DNA from: Polyangia bacterium
GTDB taxonomy: Bacteria > Myxococcota_A > Polyangia > Nannocystales > Nannocystaceae
Length of the DNA: 64,000 nt
Assembly (NCBI GenBank): GCA_030424595.1
Contig: JAUHWG010000025.1
Location: 62,001-126,000, forward strand
Direction: 5' to 3'
Shown: positions 62,983 to 64,000 of the stretch, piece after piece
Layout: each line of letters starts with the position of its first letter
How positions within the stretch are numbered: position 1 is the stretch's first letter
Notes under the pieces: generated by a model
The model's database searches: none
What the model was told of the DNA's origin: nothing
The model's input: only the letters and a program-made list of their open reading frames with translations
Program-made: the position numbers and the translations under genes

Positions 62983-64000
62983 CTAGGCGAGGGAGAGCGG
63001 TCCCGTGCCGTCGTCGCCGAATTTGTCGTTCGCGACGCCGAGGGTGTTCAGGATCGTCGTGAAGAGGTTGGCGATCGGCGGCTCGTCCGGGAAGCTCAGG
63101 TGACGCCCTGCCTCGACGGCCCCCCCCGCAGAGCCCGCGAGGAGCACCGGCAGGTTGTTGTGGTTGTGGGCGTTGCCGTCTGAGATCTCGGAGGAGAAGA
63201 AGACGAGCGAGTTGTCGAGGAGGTTCGAATCCTCGGTGTCGGGCGTGTCCTTCATCCGCTGGAGGAGCTTGGTGAACTGGAGCACCTCCCACTGGTCGAT
63301 GATCTCCAGCTTGTCGTAGTTCGCCTGGAGGCTCATGTGGTGCGAGGTCTCGTGGTGCGACCCAGGGGCGCCGATAAACGCGTAGTCCCGGTAGGCGCCG
63401 GCGTTTTGGAACATGAACGTGATGACCCGGCTCATGTCGCACTGCATGGCCAGGACCATGATGTCGATCATCAGATCGACGTGCTCCGGGAAGTTGTCGT
63501 AGTCGCCGTTCCAGTTCGGCGGCAGCTCGCAGACCGGGGCGATCGCCTCGTCGTTGATCCGCTTCTCGAGCTCGTTGACGCCGGTCAGGTACTGGTCGAG
63601 CTTCGCCTGGTCGGTCTTGCCGAGCTTTACCCGCAGGGAATTGATGTCGTCGAGCGCGTAGTCGAGGACGCTCAGCCGCTGCGTCCGCCTGGCCTCGAGC
63701 TCCTCGGCGGTCGCCTCCGGGTCGAAGCCGGCGAAGAGGAGGTCAAAGACGACCTGCGGCGCGGTCAGCTTGGGCATCGGCGTCGTCGGGTTGGCCCAGG
63801 AGATGTTGCGGGTGTAGGCGCAGGAGTAGCCCGAGTCGCAGTTGCCGATGTTGCCGCCGCCCTCGATCCCGAGCTGGAGCGAGGCGTGCTGGGTCTTGTC
63901 GCCGATCGCGTTGGCGAGGACCTGATCCATCGAGATGTTGTTGAGGATGTCGGACTCGGACTTCTTGACGTGGGTCGCGGTCAGGAAGGCCGAGGTGCCG
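62983..64000 (-). CDS. DUF1552 protein, 5' truncated by window edge
   Basis: A 339-codon open frame reaching the right edge; the protein start lies beyond it. The DUF1552 features are SGYSCAYTRNISWANPTTPMPK, the DALDDINSLRVKLGKTDQAKLDQYL region, ELEKRI, NFPEHVDLMIDIMVLAMQCDMSRVITFMF and GAPGSHHETSHH near the middle. It is a family seen mainly in planctomycetes and myxobacteria, related to alkaline-phosphatase-like or sulfatase-like (DUF1501) proteins. The function is unknown. An ATG at 63930 exists but the homology runs through it. Confidence 0.8.
   Translation of the reverse strand, partial: GTSAFLTATHVKKSESDILNNISMDQVLANAIGDKTQHASLQLGIEGGGNIGNCDSGYSCAYTRNISWANPTTPMPKLTAPQVVFDLLFAGFDPEATAEELEARRTQRLSVLDYALDDINSLRVKLGKTDQAKLDQYLTGVNELEKRINDEAIAPVCELPPNWNGDYDNFPEHVDLMIDIMVLAMQCDMSRVITFMFQNAGAYRDYAFIGAPGSHHETSHHMSLQANYDKLEIIDQWEVLQFTKLLQRMKDTPDTEDSNLLDNSLVFFSSEISDGNAHNHNNLPVLLAGSAGGAVEAGRHLSFPDEPPIANLFTTILNTLGVANDKFGDDGTGPLSLA

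Overview
The window is one contiguous piece of a GC-rich (about 70%) chromosome, with no rRNA, tRNA, phage, insertion sequence or CRISPR array that I can see. The gene content points to a myxobacterium, most likely of the Nannocystis/Plesiocystis/Enhygromyxa side of Myxococcota. The signs are a protease with a MYXO-CTERM-like tail, DUF4215 cysteine-rich repeats, many lipoproteins with Ser/Thr/Asp-rich linkers, two Ser/Thr kinases with PEGA domains, PrkA, a DUF1552 protein and a fused IcmF mutase. The taxonomic call is inference from content.

Layout. 1-8 kb: end of an Ig-like/carboxypeptidase-regulatory protein, a DsbD-N-like lipoprotein, PrkA, an S1-domain protein, a membrane Ser/Thr kinase and an extensin-like peptidoglycan protein. 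8-17 kb: IcmF, an AT-hook DNA-binding protein behind an AT-rich palindrome, a Cys-rich lipoprotein, a DAG-kinase-like enzyme and the PBP4-type peptidase DacB. 17-24.7 kb: an FTP/HELGH metalloprotease overlapping a WSMYAPNP protein and an HTTM membrane protein, then a DUF3311 plus Na+/solute symporter pair behind a heptanucleotide repeat, then a ferredoxin-NADP reductase. 25-32.7 kb: a phosphatase, RecQ, a zinc-ribbon membrane protein, an SGNH hydrolase and an unknown lipoprotein. 32.9-37.6 kb: a compact aryl-polyene-like fatty-acid cassette (KS, chain-length factor, dehydratase, ketoreductase) followed by a flavin halogenase-like protein. 37.9-41.5 kb: two paralogous DUF4215/fibrinogen-like lipoproteins and a DUF92 protein. 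41.7-52.4 kb: glyA divergent from a complete trp set (E,G,D,C then F,B,A).

The trp locus has two notable features. The trpG/trpD junction is duplicated, giving two 29-30 codon mini-ORFs chained by ATGA overlaps between trpG and trpD. Between trpC and trpF sits an oppositely oriented, lower-GC pair: an OLD/ABC-type ATPase translationally coupled to a protein with a PD-(D/E)XK-like motif. It looks like an acquired defence module that splits the operon.

52.4-64 kb: a DNRLRE-like lipoprotein and RlmJ, then a putative copper/bufferin-type RiPP cassette: an MNIO (DUF692) oxidase fused to a DUF2063 partner, a YHS-domain lipoprotein, and an 8-cysteine BufA2-like precursor that itself carries a lipobox. 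After this come an atypical Ser/Thr kinase (HRDLN), a TPR protein and a periplasmic binding lipoprotein in one operon, and a DUF1552 protein that runs off the right edge. The bufferin cassette, the trp mini-ORF ladder and the ATPase/nuclease pair are the most promising leads.
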